From Virgibacillus_F flavescens (GTDB taxonomy: Bacteria > Bacillota > Bacilli > Bacillales > Amphibacillaceae), in assembly GCF_050574275.1 (NCBI RefSeq), contig NZ_CP192260.1, positions 496,001 to 560,000 on the forward strand: DNA of 64,000 nucleotides. The letters are read 5' to 3'. The notes under the pieces are model-generated. The model was not told the origin of the DNA. It did no database searches and saw nothing but the letters and a program-made list of their open reading frames with translations. Positions 1-8,702 of this stretch are shown here, piece after piece. Position numbers and translations under genes: made by a program. Position 1 is the first letter of the stretch; each line of letters begins with the position of its first letter.

Positions 1-609
1 GTCCACTGGCGGATCTTCAGGATCAACTCCATCCGCTGTGTGGGAACCAAGATATGCGAATGTATTTGATGCATAATCTGTCCACTCTGTATTCGTATAT
101 GTTGTATTTGGCTTGCTTATGGAAGCATTTCTTACCCTGGTCACATCTTTTGCAAAATCACTGCCGGTGCCAATTTGACCAAACGAATCGAGTAACGTTC
201 CATCTTTTTTCAATACAACAACGTCATCGCCATTAAAATTAACAACCGCTGAATCCTGCAAATCTGCTTGTGTCAAAAGAGCTGGATCAGCACTTTTATG
301 TGCAATAACAAAAGTCTCACCATGCGTCAATGTACCTGAAAGCGTCACAGATTGACTGGCTTCTGTAGCACCATTACTGTATAGCTCTACCTGATAGTTT
401 GATAAATCTACTTCCTCTCCTGTTCCATTAAATATTTCCAATGCTTTATTGTACGAACTTCCCTCGATGTATTCGGAAATAAATAATTCGTCTGCTACTG
501 CTGTACTTTCAGCCGAAACAGCTGTTCCAAAGACAGTTGTAAAATTCATGAAAACCAGTGTAAAAACAAGACACAGATTCAACATCTTCTTTCCAGTAGA
601 ATGCTTCAT
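1..609 (-). CDS. Secreted lamin-tail-domain protein, 5' part only (probable extracellular nuclease)
   Basis: The gene reads off the left edge of the window, so only the first 203 codons are present. It starts at ATG 609 behind GGAGGG. The N-terminus is a signal peptide: a KHSTGKK basic stretch, a hydrophobic core and an AVSAES cleavage region. Next comes a lamin-tail domain with the typical opening LFISEYIEGSSYNKALEIFN, a GDDVVVLKKDG strand and a DSFGQIG turn. This arrangement is common at the N-terminus of secreted ExeM/YhcR-type nucleases and phosphoesterases, but the catalytic part is outside the window. The lamin-tail assignment is firm; the nuclease role is inferred. Confidence 0.85.
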   Translation of the reverse strand, partial: MKHSTGKKMLNLCLVFTLVFMNFTTVFGTAVSAESTAVADELFISEYIEGSSYNKALEIFNGTGEEVDLSNYQVELYSNGATEASQSVTLSGTLTHGETFVIAHKSADPALLTQADLQDSAVVNFNGDDVVVLKKDGTLLDSFGQIGTGSDFAKDVTRVRNASISKPNTTYTNTEWTDYASNTFAYLGSHTADGVDPEDPPVD

Positions 610-901
610 TGGTACCCTCCATAATTTTTTTATCATATCCACCATATAGTATGACACTAAGGGATATGACTCATTATTAATATGGCATAATTACTGGCAG
701 TATACAATTCTATTTTTGTAAATTTATAGTAAATTCTCACTAGTTTACTGCGATTTATAAAAAAACAGTTAGTTGGACCTATATAACAGGAGTTCGAAAG
801 ACCTGCAAAGAGACTTACGTAATCATTCCAATAATATTTTTGCATTTATATGATCTAAATTGCACTTTCATCCGTTTACTTAAAGAAAGGAAGGTGCTTC
901 C
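610..901. other. AT-rich divergent intergenic region
   Basis: This 292-bp gap separates two divergently transcribed genes, so both promoters must lie in it. It is very AT-rich. An open frame at 657-845 on the minus strand has no ribosome binding site and reads as noise. I see no hairpin or RNA gene. Confidence 0.5.
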
Positions 902-2290
902 ATGAAAACCATACAGACAATTATTCATATCGCAATTATATTCATATTAGTACTGACATTTACTCAACCCTTACCAGTGGAAGCGCACACTTCATTAACT
1001 GAAGCTACACCAGCATCAGGAAGCAAGCTGGAGAAGTCCCCTCAAGAAGTCAGACTGACATTCAGTTCAAAAATAGCACCGAATCTCTCCACTGCATCCA
1101 TAAATATTCAAAACGGTGAACCCGTAAAAGATACAACAGAAGCTATAAGTGAAGACCAGAAAAGTATTTTGCTTAAGCTGCCAGACTTAGAATCAGGAAA
1201 TTATACAGTAGATTACAAAGTAGTTTCTGTCGATGGGCATCCAGTCGAAGGTACCTACAATTTCACTTTGAATTTACCAGCACCTGTAAAAAAAGAGATT
1301 GAGACAAGCAAGAAAGATATGGAACACAGTGAAGCCCAAAAGAATTCCATAGTGGAAAAAGATGAAAATAAAAAAAATTCCAGCACACAACCATCAACAA
1401 ATGAAGTGAAAGAAGCGCAGCACACACATGAGACATCTACTTATCTAATTCGATTAATTTACTTCTTTAGTATTCTTGCTCTGGCTGGTTGGGTATTATG
1501 GGGTGCCCTTTCATCCATACTCAGCTCAGAAGTAAAATCCTCCTATCTGAAAGGCTCGAAAATATTACAGTTCCTCCTGTTACTTTCATTAGTAGGTTAT
1601 GGTTATTTACAGTTCAATATACTAGTTACTGGATTGGATGAGTTTCAATCACTTGTTTTTCAAACACCATTCGGTATTGGATGGCTTACGATGTTCGTTT
1701 TGTCATTAGCAGGATTTTTCATCATCCATCGTTCAAAGATCATCGATATAATATGGGTGATTTCACTGTTATTTGGGGAAGTTTTGATCGGTCATGCGAT
1801 TGCGCAAGAACCATTACTCCCAACCGTTATCCTTGACTGGATCCACTTAATTGCCGCTGCGATTTGGGTTGGCGGATTGACGTTGCTTGTGATTTTCTGG
1901 AAAAACCATCGATCGTTTATCACAGAATTTCTACCATCTTTTTCAAGGTACGCATTGCTTAGTGTCATCACGCTAACAATCACTGGGAGTTTAATGACAA
2001 TACTATTTTTGCCGGATTTATCACTTCTTTATGAAACCTTATGGGGAAAAATTCTATTACTTAAAATAAGTATGGTTCTATTGCTTGTTATTATTGGCTT
2101 TTCCATTCGAAAAACCATGAAAAACCGGCAAGCGTCTAAGTTGAAGAATTTCGTAGAATGGGACTTTGGAATAATGGTAGGCATAGTTTTGTTAGTAAGT
2201 ATTTTAACAATTATAAGTCCCGATAATAATTCAATTGAAAATCCCGAAAATGAAATCCCTGCTTCTGAGACTCAAATAGGTAATGAATAA
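902..2290 (+). CDS. CopC-CopD fusion, copper import/resistance membrane protein (YcnJ-like)
   Basis: 462 aa; starts at ATG 902 behind AAGGAAGG. A signal peptide ends near VEA, leaving an N-terminal His (HTSLTEATPASGS), the usual start and Cu(II) ligand of CopC domains. A second conserved His lies in VDGHPVEGTYNF, closing the CopC beta-sandwich at about residue 130. A Lys/Glu/Ser-rich linker (about 135-180) leads to a CopD membrane domain with about eight helices (about 185-440), including the conserved DWIHLIAAAIWVGGL helix. B. subtilis YcnJ has the same architecture and takes part in copper uptake. No ycnI- or ycnK-like gene is adjacent; the next gene encodes a DUF4383 protein, 103 bp downstream. 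Confidence 0.9.
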   Translation: MKTIQTIIHIAIIFILVLTFTQPLPVEAHTSLTEATPASGSKLEKSPQEVRLTFSSKIAPNLSTASINIQNGEPVKDTTEAISEDQKSILLKLPDLESGNYTVDYKVVSVDGHPVEGTYNFTLNLPAPVKKEIETSKKDMEHSEAQKNSIVEKDENKKNSSTQPSTNEVKEAQHTHETSTYLIRLIYFFSILALAGWVLWGALSSILSSEVKSSYLKGSKILQFLLLLSLVGYGYLQFNILVTGLDEFQSLVFQTPFGIGWLTMFVLSLAGFFIIHRSKIIDIIWVISLLFGEVLIGHAIAQEPLLPTVILDWIHLIAAAIWVGGLTLLVIFWKNHRSFITEFLPSFSRYALLSVITLTITGSLMTILFLPDLSLLYETLWGKILLLKISMVLLLVIIGFSIRKTMKNRQASKLKNFVEWDFGIMVGIVLLVSILTIISPDNNSIENPENEIPASETQIGNE

Positions 2291-2393
2291 AACCATTTGC
2301 TGGAAGGAGTGATGAAAAAAATCACAAATTTTTTTACAATGCTTTCTATAGTTTGTAATCCAGTAGAAACACAAACCAAAAGGAGGAATTAAC

Positions 2394-2747
2394 ATGGCTT
2401 CAGTATTCGCAAAAGTTCTTGGTATTATATTTATCATCTTAGGGGTCGTAGGATTTTTCATTCCTATGGAAAACATCTTTGACCTAACAGTAGCGCATAA
2501 CATCGTTCACCTGCTTTCAGGTGTAATCGCTTTGGCTCTTAGTTCAAGCGAAGCAAAGAGTGCAATGTATGCAAAAGTATTTGGTTTCATATACTTGCTA
2601 GTCGCAGTAATTGGATTGTTTGTAACCGAAATCGCTGGACTGGTTTTATTGCCAGCAGATAATGTACTTCACTTCATTATTGCTTTCGCTTCCATTTATG
2701 TAGGTTTCGCTTCACCAGCAGGCAAAGCTCAAACAAAAGCTGCATAA
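2394..2747 (+). CDS. DUF4383 family small membrane protein
   Basis: 117 aa with four hydrophobic segments (about residues 4-24, 33-50, 58-80 and 86-106). It begins at ATG 2394 with a strong AAAGGAGG site. The family is DUF4383, recognised from the AKVLGIIFIILGVVGF opening, the central HNIVHLLSGV motif and the repeated DNVLHFIIAFASIYVGF motif. Each half carries one His-containing helix, so the protein looks like an internal duplication. Its function is unknown. It may be read through from the CopC-CopD gene, and a terminator follows directly. Confidence 0.85.
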   Translation: MASVFAKVLGIIFIILGVVGFFIPMENIFDLTVAHNIVHLLSGVIALALSSSEAKSAMYAKVFGFIYLLVAVIGLFVTEIAGLVLLPADNVLHFIIAFASIYVGFASPAGKAQTKAA

Positions 2748-2751
2748 AGAA

Positions 2752-2789
2752 AAGAACTCAAGCAAATTAAGCTTGGGTTCTTCTTTTTT
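2752..2789 (+). terminator. Rho-independent terminator after the DUF4383 gene
   Basis: A 12-bp stem AAGAACTCAAGC/GCTTGGGTTCTT with a 7-nt loop, followed by TTCTTTTTT. The single imperfect pair is a U-G wobble when read on the plus strand and an A-C mismatch on the minus strand, so the hairpin is tuned to plus-strand transcription. It overlaps the end of the convergent acetyltransferase gene. Confidence 0.85.
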
Positions 2790-3231
2790 CAAATAAACTG
2801 ATATAAATAGTCGGCGCGACCTCTACTTCTTTATACATCAGGAAACCAAACCGCTCATACAAGGTAACAGCTGGTAGGTTTTTTGAACCTGTACTTACTG
2901 TAATTCGGTTCACACATGGAAATTTAGTTAACACGTCGTCTACTAGTTTATAGCCTATTCCTTTGCGAAAATAATTCGGATTCACAACCAGTCTGCAAAT
3001 AGTTAATTCGCTACCTTCCAATACAAATGAGATAAAACCTGCCAATTCTTCTTTATAATAATAACCAATAAATGTTTCCTTGCTTTCTATTATTGACTCA
3101 AGTTTATCATTTAATTGAGGTATGCCGTCGAAGCCTATTAGGTCAGCTTCCACTTTATAAGCAAGAATCTGTATTTCTAACACTTCAGCTGCCACTGATT
3201 TATTTGATGTGTTCAGTTTCTTGATCATCAT
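2767..3231 (-). CDS. GNAT family N-acetyltransferase
   Basis: 154 aa. GNAT motif A is clear at RLVVNPNYFRKGIGYKLVDD (the acetyl-CoA pyrophosphate loop), followed by TVSTGSKNLPAVTLYERFGF, the usual beta5-alpha4 end of the fold. The start is ATG 3231 behind GGGAG. The gene stands alone, converging on the DUF4383 gene with a shared terminator region. The substrate cannot be read from the sequence. Confidence 0.85.
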   Translation of the reverse strand: MMIKKLNTSNKSVAAEVLEIQILAYKVEADLIGFDGIPQLNDKLESIIESKETFIGYYYKEELAGFISFVLEGSELTICRLVVNPNYFRKGIGYKLVDDVLTKFPCVNRITVSTGSKNLPAVTLYERFGFLMYKEVEVAPTIYISLFEKRRTQA

Positions 3232-3303
3232 AATTCGCTCCCTGTTTCAGTTCAACCTAATTAGGTTATAGTATTATAGTATCAAAAAGATAGGAGTCTA
3301 TAT

Positions 3304-3969
3304 ATGGAAACTACTATAAAAGCATTTGTATTTGACGCTTATGGAACATTGTTTGACGTGCACTCTGTCGTAAAGAAATGCAATGAATTTTTCCCTGGAA
3401 AAGGGGACAGCATCAGTCAGACATGGAGAAAAAAACAGTTGGAATATGCTAATCTAAGAGAGATCATGGGTAACTATGAGACCTTTTTCTCCATTACAAA
3501 AGACGCGCTGACATACGCTGTGACAAGTCACGGGGAAAAGCTAAATTCCACTACGAAAGATGCCCTGGTGAATGCCTACCTCGAGCTATCTGTCTATGAA
3601 GAAGCTAAAGACGTTTTAGAGAAACTCGAAAATAAACAACTTGCCGTATTTTCAAATGGTTCACATGACATGCTAGACCCGTTAATTGATGGCTCACCAC
3701 TCCGAAATAGTTTCAATAAGATCATAAGTGCAGACGAAATTAAATCATTTAAACCTTCGCCGACTTCTTACGAATATGCAGCAAAAATACTAAATGTGAC
3801 ACCTAAAGAAGTGCTGTTTATGTCCTCAAATGGTTGGGACATCTCAGGAGCTAAAAACTTTGGGTTTCATACAGCATGGATTAACCGAAATGGACTGCCT
3901 GTTGAAAGTCTCAACCTAGAACCAGACCGAAATTACAGTGACTTAACAGGGATTCTCGAATGGAAGTAG
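3304..3969 (+). CDS. HAD superfamily hydrolase, type II haloacid dehalogenase
   Basis: 221 aa, starting at ATG 3304 behind TAGGAG. HAD motif I reads FVFDAYGTLFD, with the nucleophile Asp at about residue 11. Motif II Ser is in VFSNGSHDML, the motif III Lys in IKSFKPSPTSY, and motif IV is the type II form MSSNGWDISGA. The SSNxWD signature separates L-2-haloacid dehalogenases from ordinary HAD phosphatases. The family hydrolyses 2-haloalkanoic acids to 2-hydroxy acids with inversion, though many genomic members are untested and their natural substrate is unknown. It is monocistronic and divergent from the acetyltransferase gene. Confidence 0.88.
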   Translation: METTIKAFVFDAYGTLFDVHSVVKKCNEFFPGKGDSISQTWRKKQLEYANLREIMGNYETFFSITKDALTYAVTSHGEKLNSTTKDALVNAYLELSVYEEAKDVLEKLENKQLAVFSNGSHDMLDPLIDGSPLRNSFNKIISADEIKSFKPSPTSYEYAAKILNVTPKEVLFMSSNGWDISGAKNFGFHTAWINRNGLPVESLNLEPDRNYSDLTGILEWK

Positions 3970-4080
3970 ATTTGTACTAATGGACAGACAAATCCTCCTT
4001 CACCGGGGAAGGAATCGATACTCCGGAGTCCGCAATTGAGATCACTGGAAAAATGATAGATTAAAAAAATTAATTTTTCA

Positions 4081-4300
4081 CCATCACCTAGCATCATCGA
4101 ATATACGAAGACTCCTGCGGGAACAGCGCGAGCTGAAGATCTAAGCAGGAAAGCGGTTTTTTAAAGGATGGCCAACTAAACCCGTCCTTTGCGGACAACG
4201 TTGGCATACCCCTTGCCGGGGCAAGGAAGCTGAAGCCGTGCCCTAAGGTGCGCTCCGTATATTCGAAGATGCGATGATAGATCCACTTATTTTGTACAAT
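4081..4300. repeat. Dispersed intergenic hairpin repeat, copy A (type 1 core)
   Basis: Left arm GCATCATCGAATATACG (4091-4107) pairs with right arm CGTATATTCGAAGATGC (4256-4272) with one mismatch in 17. Between them is a GC-richer core: ACTCCTGCGGGAACAGC, GAGCTGAAGATC, GCAGGAAAGCGGTTTT, GGAAGCTGAAGCCGTGCC, TAAGGTGCG. The core is shared with copy D, and the outer flanks (CACCTAGC before, GATAGATCCACTTA after) recur around other copies. It fills most of the gap between the haloacid dehalogenase and the MerR regulator. Open frames within it have no ribosome binding sites. Confidence 0.85.
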
Positions 4301-4335
4301 AACCACTGCAGTTTCACAAGGAAACCACCACAAAA

Positions 4336-5073
4336 CTATTTCCGCTTATCAGCATACACCGCCATTGCATCACGCATAAACAACGCTAAACCCTCACCAT
4401 ACTTATCGATATTTTTGGTAAACCTTTCATCGTCCACATACATTTGCCCAAGTCCTTTGAAAGCATCCAGCGAATAATTGCCGAGCTTATTCAAATAAAC
4501 AAACCATTCCTCGATGCCTTCCTGTGCTTCGTCTGATTCAGGAGAGAGAGCACGTAAATCAGCCAAATTCTTATATATCTTATCAAATTCTTCCCCAAGA
4601 GCAGCTTGCTGCTTTTTTGACATGTGGCCTATCTTTTCATTTGATTCATTAACTGCCTCGTCGCCCCAACGATCCCTTGCTTCTTCTTCATAAGGATTAC
4701 TGCTGAAATCAAAACCTTCAAATTTTTCCTTTTCACTCATGATTAATTCCCCTTTCGTGTTTTTAATTGTGTTGGTAATCATTCTAATCATGTCGTCCAT
4801 TCTGCGCCGTTTTTCTAAGAGCATATTTCGTTGCACCTCTAGAGCTTCCGTTCGATTGAACGTTGGACTGGCCATAATTTCTTTTATCTTCTTCAAAGGG
4901 AAGCCCAGTTCTTTAAAGAATAATATTTGCTGCAAGGTCGCTAGGTTTTTTTTCGAATATAAGCGGTAACCTGACTCAGTTGTATCTTCAGGAGATAATA
5001 ATCCTATTTCATCGTAATGATGCAGTGTGCGCACACTAATGCCAACTAGATCAGCCACTTCTTTAACTTTCAT
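4336..5073 (-). CDS. mta: MerR-family regulator with TipAS drug-binding domain (Mta-like)
   Basis: 245 aa. Residues 1-70 form a MerR winged helix ([20 protein letters not shown], then SGYRLYS), followed by a dimerisation coiled coil to about 110. The C-terminal half is a TipAS/antibiotic-binding domain ([16 protein letters not shown] and a helical bundle). This is the layout of B. subtilis Mta, a 257-aa activator of multidrug exporters. The start ATG 5073 has GGGAGG 10 nt upstream. The exporter gene lies immediately upstream in the same direction, and its own promoter has the 19-bp spacer expected for MerR activation. The symbol rests on family and context, not on proven orthology. Confidence 0.85.
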   Translation of the reverse strand: MKVKEVADLVGISVRTLHHYDEIGLLSPEDTTESGYRLYSKKNLATLQQILFFKELGFPLKKIKEIMASPTFNRTEALEVQRNMLLEKRRRMDDMIRMITNTIKNTKGELIMSEKEKFEGFDFSSNPYEEEARDRWGDEAVNESNEKIGHMSKKQQAALGEEFDKIYKNLADLRALSPESDEAQEGIEEWFVYLNKLGNYSLDAFKGLGQMYVDDERFTKNIDKYGEGLALFMRDAMAVYADKRK

Positions 5074-5099
5074 TAACTACAAACCTCCCTTCCATTAGT

Positions 5100-5130
5100 A
5101 CTATAAGCTATCACGTAACGTTAGGGTCAA
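5100..5130 (-). promoter_or_regulatory. MerR-type promoter/operator of the mta-like gene
   Basis: On the minus strand, TTGACC (5125-5130) and TATAGT (5100-5105) are 19 bp apart, two longer than normal. The spacer holds an imperfect dyad (CTAACGT t ACGTGATAG, about 5107-5123). A stretched 19-bp spacer with a dyad between the -35 and -10 is the hallmark of MerR-activated promoters, so autoregulation is likely. Confidence 0.75.
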
Positions 5131-5134
5131 GAAG

Positions 5135-5168
5135 AAAAAAAATGAAACCCATTAATTAATGAGTTTCA
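5135..5168 (-). terminator. Terminator between the MFS exporter and mta-like gene
   Basis: On the minus strand the end of the exporter gene forms TGAAACTCAT taatta ATGGGTTTCA followed by eight T residues. The stop codon lies inside the hairpin. It separates exporter transcripts from the mta promoter. Confidence 0.75.
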
Positions 5169-6634
5169 CCTTTTTCTCCCTCTGGTGGTTCTGCCCGGTA
5201 TACAAAAAACGAGACCACCAAAGCAATTATTGTAAATCCTAATGCGATCAGGTAAACCAGCTCAACACCTGAAACCATCGCTTTACTTATTTCGAGTGGG
5301 TCGGTCGGCGTTGAGGCGTTATCCAGAACACTGTTTTTTCTGGCGTTCATTATACTTATAAAAGCAGATACACCGATTGCTCCTGCCACCGGCTGTAATG
5401 TTGTCATCACTGCAGTCCCGTGTGGATAAAGTTTTTTTGGCAACTGATTAAGTCCATTCGTTTCAGCAGGCATCATGATTGCCGAGACGGATATCATCAG
5501 CAGAATATAACTGACAACAATTACCCAAATAGAGGTATTCATATCCAGTTTAGTCATTACAAACATTGTTATACATAGCAGAATGCTCGCAGGAATCATT
5601 AAAAGTCTTGGTCCGACTTTATCAAAAAGCTTTCCCATAACAGGGGATAATAACCCATTCAATAAACTTCCCGGCAATAAAATCAAACCTGCAGTAGCTG
5701 CCGTTAAGGCTAGCGGTCCCTGCATATAGATTGGTAATATAATCTCGGACGCAAACATCGCCATGATAATAATAAGAAACATAACGATTCCAAGCGTATA
5801 CATAGGAAATTTAAATACCCTAAGATCAAGTAAAGGCTCTTTAAGCTTAAACTGTCTAAACGAAAATAACGTCAATGCGATAATCCCAATAACTATCGGC
5901 ATGAAGGCAACTGGACTGAGAAACCCATCCTCGCTTCCACCAGCTGAACTGAAGCCAAATACAACTCCGCCAAATCCAATAGTTGAAAATATAATTGATA
6001 GTATATCCACTTTTGGCTTTGTAACTTCGGACACGTTAATTAAGTACTTATACGCGAATGCTATAGAAAAAATGGCAAAAGGAATTACAGTTATAAATAA
6101 ATACCTCCAGCCCAAATGTTCAACAATAATCCCAGATAAAGTTGGACCGATTGCCGGAGCAAACATAATAACAAGTCCCACCATACCCATCACAGCACCA
6201 CGTCTGCGTGGTGGATAAATTAAAAGAAAGGTATTGAAAATAATTGGAATCAATAATCCAGTACCTATTGCCTGCAGTAACCGCCCACCAAGTAGTATAG
6301 AAAAAGTCGGTGCAGTCGCACAGATAATAGTTCCAATTGTAAATACAGTCATTGTACCTAAAAACATCTGCCGCGTTGTAAACCATTGCATTAATACGGC
6401 GGAAACTGGAATAACAATACCCATTACAAGCATAAATCCTGTCGCCATCCACTGGACAGTCGTAACTGATATCGTAAATTCTTCCATCAATGTGGTGAGT
6501 GCAATATTTAGTAATGTTTCGTTCAAAATTGCGAAAAAGGCACCAATAATTAATGAAATCATAATTGGCATTACTTTACCATTTGGATCATCCGCAAGAT
6601 ATTCATATTTCTTTTCTTCTGTATCATCATTCAT
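5156..6634 (-). CDS. MFS multidrug exporter, DHA2 (EmrB/QacA) type
   Basis: 492 aa with about 14 predicted membrane helices, the number expected for drug:H+ antiporters of the DHA2 group. The helix-1 motif is LNETLLNIALTTLM, as in LmrB-like exporters. Loop motif A is weak. Motif B/C features are GGRLLQAIGTGLLIPII and the antiporter motif MFAPAIGPTLSG in helix 5. It likely exports lipophilic drugs and is powered by the proton gradient. The following gene encodes an Mta-type drug sensor, so a locally regulated efflux unit is likely. The start is ATG 6634 with AAGGGG upstream. Confidence 0.88.
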   Translation of the reverse strand: MNDDTEEKKYEYLADDPNGKVMPIMISLIIGAFFAILNETLLNIALTTLMEEFTISVTTVQWMATGFMLVMGIVIPVSAVLMQWFTTRQMFLGTMTVFTIGTIICATAPTFSILLGGRLLQAIGTGLLIPIIFNTFLLIYPPRRRGAVMGMVGLVIMFAPAIGPTLSGIIVEHLGWRYLFITVIPFAIFSIAFAYKYLINVSEVTKPKVDILSIIFSTIGFGGVVFGFSSAGGSEDGFLSPVAFMPIVIGIIALTLFSFRQFKLKEPLLDLRVFKFPMYTLGIVMFLIIIMAMFASEIILPIYMQGPLALTAATAGLILLPGSLLNGLLSPVMGKLFDKVGPRLLMIPASILLCITMFVMTKLDMNTSIWVIVVSYILLMISVSAIMMPAETNGLNQLPKKLYPHGTAVMTTLQPVAGAIGVSAFISIMNARKNSVLDNASTPTDPLEISKAMVSGVELVYLIALGFTIIALVVSFFVYRAEPPEGEKGETH

Positions 6635-6892
6635 GCTGCTATTTCCCCTTCTTTATATATACATTAAATTTATTATCGTTCGAGTTCCGTTTATTTCAGT
6701 TTACACTTTAGCGTTATTATATCTCCTTTTTCACATTTTCATGATGGAAGGGAATGACCACAAACCGAATAAACGTTCCTTTATTATATCACTATAATTT
6801 TACTAATCGGTTCAATCATGATGAAAAAAATATTCCCAATCTAGACAAATCTCCATATATTAAAATGAGGGCGTAAAAAGGAGGAGTTTATC

Positions 6893-7312
6893 ATGAACAA
6901 TCATAAGCGTTTTAACGGTGACCAAAGGCAGTTCAACTTACCAGATTTATTTTCTGGATTATTCCCTGGATTTCCAGGAGGCGGGCAACCTGGCGGTCCG
7001 GGTGGGCCAGGAGGGCCGGGGGGCGGACCGCCTGGACCACCACCCGGTGACGGACAATCCGGAGGTCCCCCAACTACTCCACCTCCATCTTTCACACCAT
7101 CGCAGCAGCAATTCCAAACGTACGCTGTAGACCCTGGTGGTATCCGAGGTTGTTTATTCCGTTTCACCTACGTTTGGTTAAATCGTGATGCTTTTTGGTT
7201 TTTCCCGGTTTTTGTCGGCAGACAATCTATAGCCGGATACAGATGGACTGGTTTTAGATGGGTCTATTTCGGAATAGATTTAAACAGAATTCAATCATTT
7301 CAATGTTATTAA
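6893..7312 (+). CDS. Gly/Pro-rich protein with conserved aromatic C-terminal domain
   Basis: 139 aa, starting at ATG 6893 behind AAAAAGGAGGAG. A low-complexity segment (about 25-65) is made of GG, PG and PP repeats. A compact C-terminal domain (about 75-139) is rich in aromatics and contains GGIRGCLFRFTYVWL, FWFFPVFVGRQSIAGYRW and a terminal FQCY. I see no signal peptide. Short collagen-like tails plus a conserved aromatic domain are frequent in proteins of sporulating bacilli, sometimes linked to the spore surface, but I cannot assign a function. A small membrane protein gene follows 23 bp later. Confidence 0.75.
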   Translation: MNNHKRFNGDQRQFNLPDLFSGLFPGFPGGGQPGGPGGPGGPGGGPPGPPPGDGQSGGPPTTPPPSFTPSQQQFQTYAVDPGGIRGCLFRFTYVWLNRDAFWFFPVFVGRQSIAGYRWTGFRWVYFGIDLNRIQSFQCY

Positions 7313-7335
7313 ACTAAGGATTGGAGGAAAAAAGA

Positions 7336-7521
7336 ATGCAACATGCAGTATATCTTTATTTAGCTTGTATACTAGCTGGTTTCGCACTTGCGAACCTGCC
7401 AACTTCCACTTTAATTTCAGCTGATATAGCAAGTTTTTTTGACATCATTGGCGGGATAGCAATTATTGTGTTTGGGTTGGTCTTGTTATACCTTGGTGTT
7501 AGAGCATTAATCAGAAAATAG
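7336..7521 (+). CDS. Small membrane protein, two TM segments
   Basis: 61 aa. ATG 7336 is chosen because TTGGAGG upstream is the ribosome binding site, not the coding start. Two hydrophobic helices (YLYLACILAGFALANL and IIGGIAIIVFGLVLLYLGV) end in a basic tail RALIRK. I do not recognise a family. The 23-bp spacing suggests co-transcription with the Gly/Pro-rich protein gene, and a strong terminator follows. Confidence 0.7.
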   Translation: MQHAVYLYLACILAGFALANLPTSTLISADIASFFDIIGGIAIIVFGLVLLYLGVRALIRK

Positions 7522-7527
7522 TTTAAA

Positions 7528-7572
7528 AAACTCGGCATTCGCTTCGTCTTTACTAGCGAATGTCGAGTTTTA
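7528..7572 (+). terminator. Terminator after the small membrane protein gene
   Basis: Stem AAACTCGGCATTCGC (7528-7542) pairs with GCGAATGTCGAGTTT (7556-7570) across a 13-nt loop, followed by TACT. One pair is a G-U wobble. It sits about 135 bp from the convergent squalene-synthase-like gene and could serve both directions. Confidence 0.75.
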
Positions 7573-7705
7573 CTACTTACGTATTAGAAAACTTGGATTA
7601 TCGCCAAACTTTAGTTGCACTTATGCAGCAAGAAAGAATATATACTTTCTTATCTGTTAAAAAAAGCACAGCTCTGTTGCTCTCGGAACTGTACTTTCCT
7701 GCAAT

Positions 7706-8527
7706 CTATTCATGTTTGATATCTTCGACTATCGTTTCCACTTCATTGCGTGAAATTTTTTCCCGTCCACCTTTTAACGCTTTAAGCGTTCGCTTTGCGA
7801 GTGCTAAAGGAATCCTGCAAAACAAAAGAATATTACGGTTTTTGATATCCTTCATGTATTCATCAGCCAGCGCTAAATTCTTTTCTGTGTAAACAAATAA
7901 ATCTTCTCTGGTCCAGCTGTCAGGTACAAAACTAACTCCGCGCTCTTTATCCTCTTCTTGATTGCGTAAAATATTTACTATCTGCAAACCGCGTCCATAT
8001 GCAATTGCGAGGTCCCTATCTGTTTCCGTACCATCATACCAATTCCATATATCTGAAAGCATAACCCCGACCAGTCCTGCAACATAGTAAGTATAATCAT
8101 CCAGGTCTTCTTTAGTTTTTATTTCCCAATCTTTTTCGACCCATTTTGCCATTCCAGAAGCCATAATACTAGTGGATTCTTTTATTTTACCAACAATTTC
8201 GTCTGGACAAAATGTAACCCAATCACCTAAGCGCATCGTTACTTCTGGTAATTGCTCTTTATAAGGGTCCACTAACTCAAGGTATGCATTATTATCAAAT
8301 TCATTATCTTTTAAAAGAATACTGACAGATTGAAGTAAATTCTGTTTAATCTTCGCGTCCAGCATTTCATGATCTTCAATTTCATCGATGGCCCGCATAC
8401 ACAAATAAGCTGAACCAACTGTATCTTTTAGTACAGGTTTCAATAAACTAATCGGTATGTAGAATGTTCTGCTTGTAAGTTTTAATATTTGCATTGCTTC
8501 TTTTTGCAACTTTGTTCCGTTTCTCAA
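7706..8527 (-). CDS. Squalene/phytoene synthase-like protein (YisP-like)
   Basis: 273 aa, starting at TTG 8527 with GGAGG seven bases upstream. The trans-isoprenyl diphosphate synthase head-to-head fold is evident: first Asp-rich motif CMRAIDEIEDHE (about 43-54), and QIVNILRNQEEDKERGVSF as the second. Canonical enzymes have DxxxD in the second motif; here it is NxxxD (NQEED). In B. subtilis, YisP of this fold acts as a farnesyl diphosphate phosphatase linked to biofilm formation rather than as a squalene synthase. The altered motif and the lack of neighbouring carotenoid or hopanoid genes favour that kind of role, but this is inference. Confidence 0.82.
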   Translation of the reverse strand: MRNGTKLQKEAMQILKLTSRTFYIPISLLKPVLKDTVGSAYLCMRAIDEIEDHEMLDAKIKQNLLQSVSILLKDNEFDNNAYLELVDPYKEQLPEVTMRLGDWVTFCPDEIVGKIKESTSIMASGMAKWVEKDWEIKTKEDLDDYTYYVAGLVGVMLSDIWNWYDGTETDRDLAIAYGRGLQIVNILRNQEEDKERGVSFVPDSWTREDLFVYTEKNLALADEYMKDIKNRNILLFCRIPLALAKRTLKALKGGREKISRNEVETIVEDIKHE

Positions 8528-8702
8528 CTTTTATCCTCCTTCGTAAACTACGAGGTATAGTTAAGTATAACAAATATTACCGATAATATATATATTGCAA
8601 GCACTATCGCTAGTTTTTCTCAAATTACTGGATTTATATTCTCTCATGTGAAAAAAGCTATCCAACTAAGGTAAACTTAATTGAATAGCTTCGCATGTCG
8701 CT

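Noticed and set aside
4094..4477. Short frames across repeat copy A
   Set aside because: They lie within a repeated hairpin element and have no ribosome sites.
5763..6452. Open frames antisense or overlapping the MFS exporter
   Set aside because: No ribosome sites or recognisable domains; they are shadows of the exporter gene.
7000..7090. Tandem repeat or CRISPR-like array
   Set aside because: The repeats are codon-level Gly/Pro runs inside a gene, not spaced identical units.
6901..7167. Proline/glycine-rich frame on the minus strand
   Set aside because: Mirror of the Gly/Pro repeat tract of the plus-strand gene; no ribosome site.
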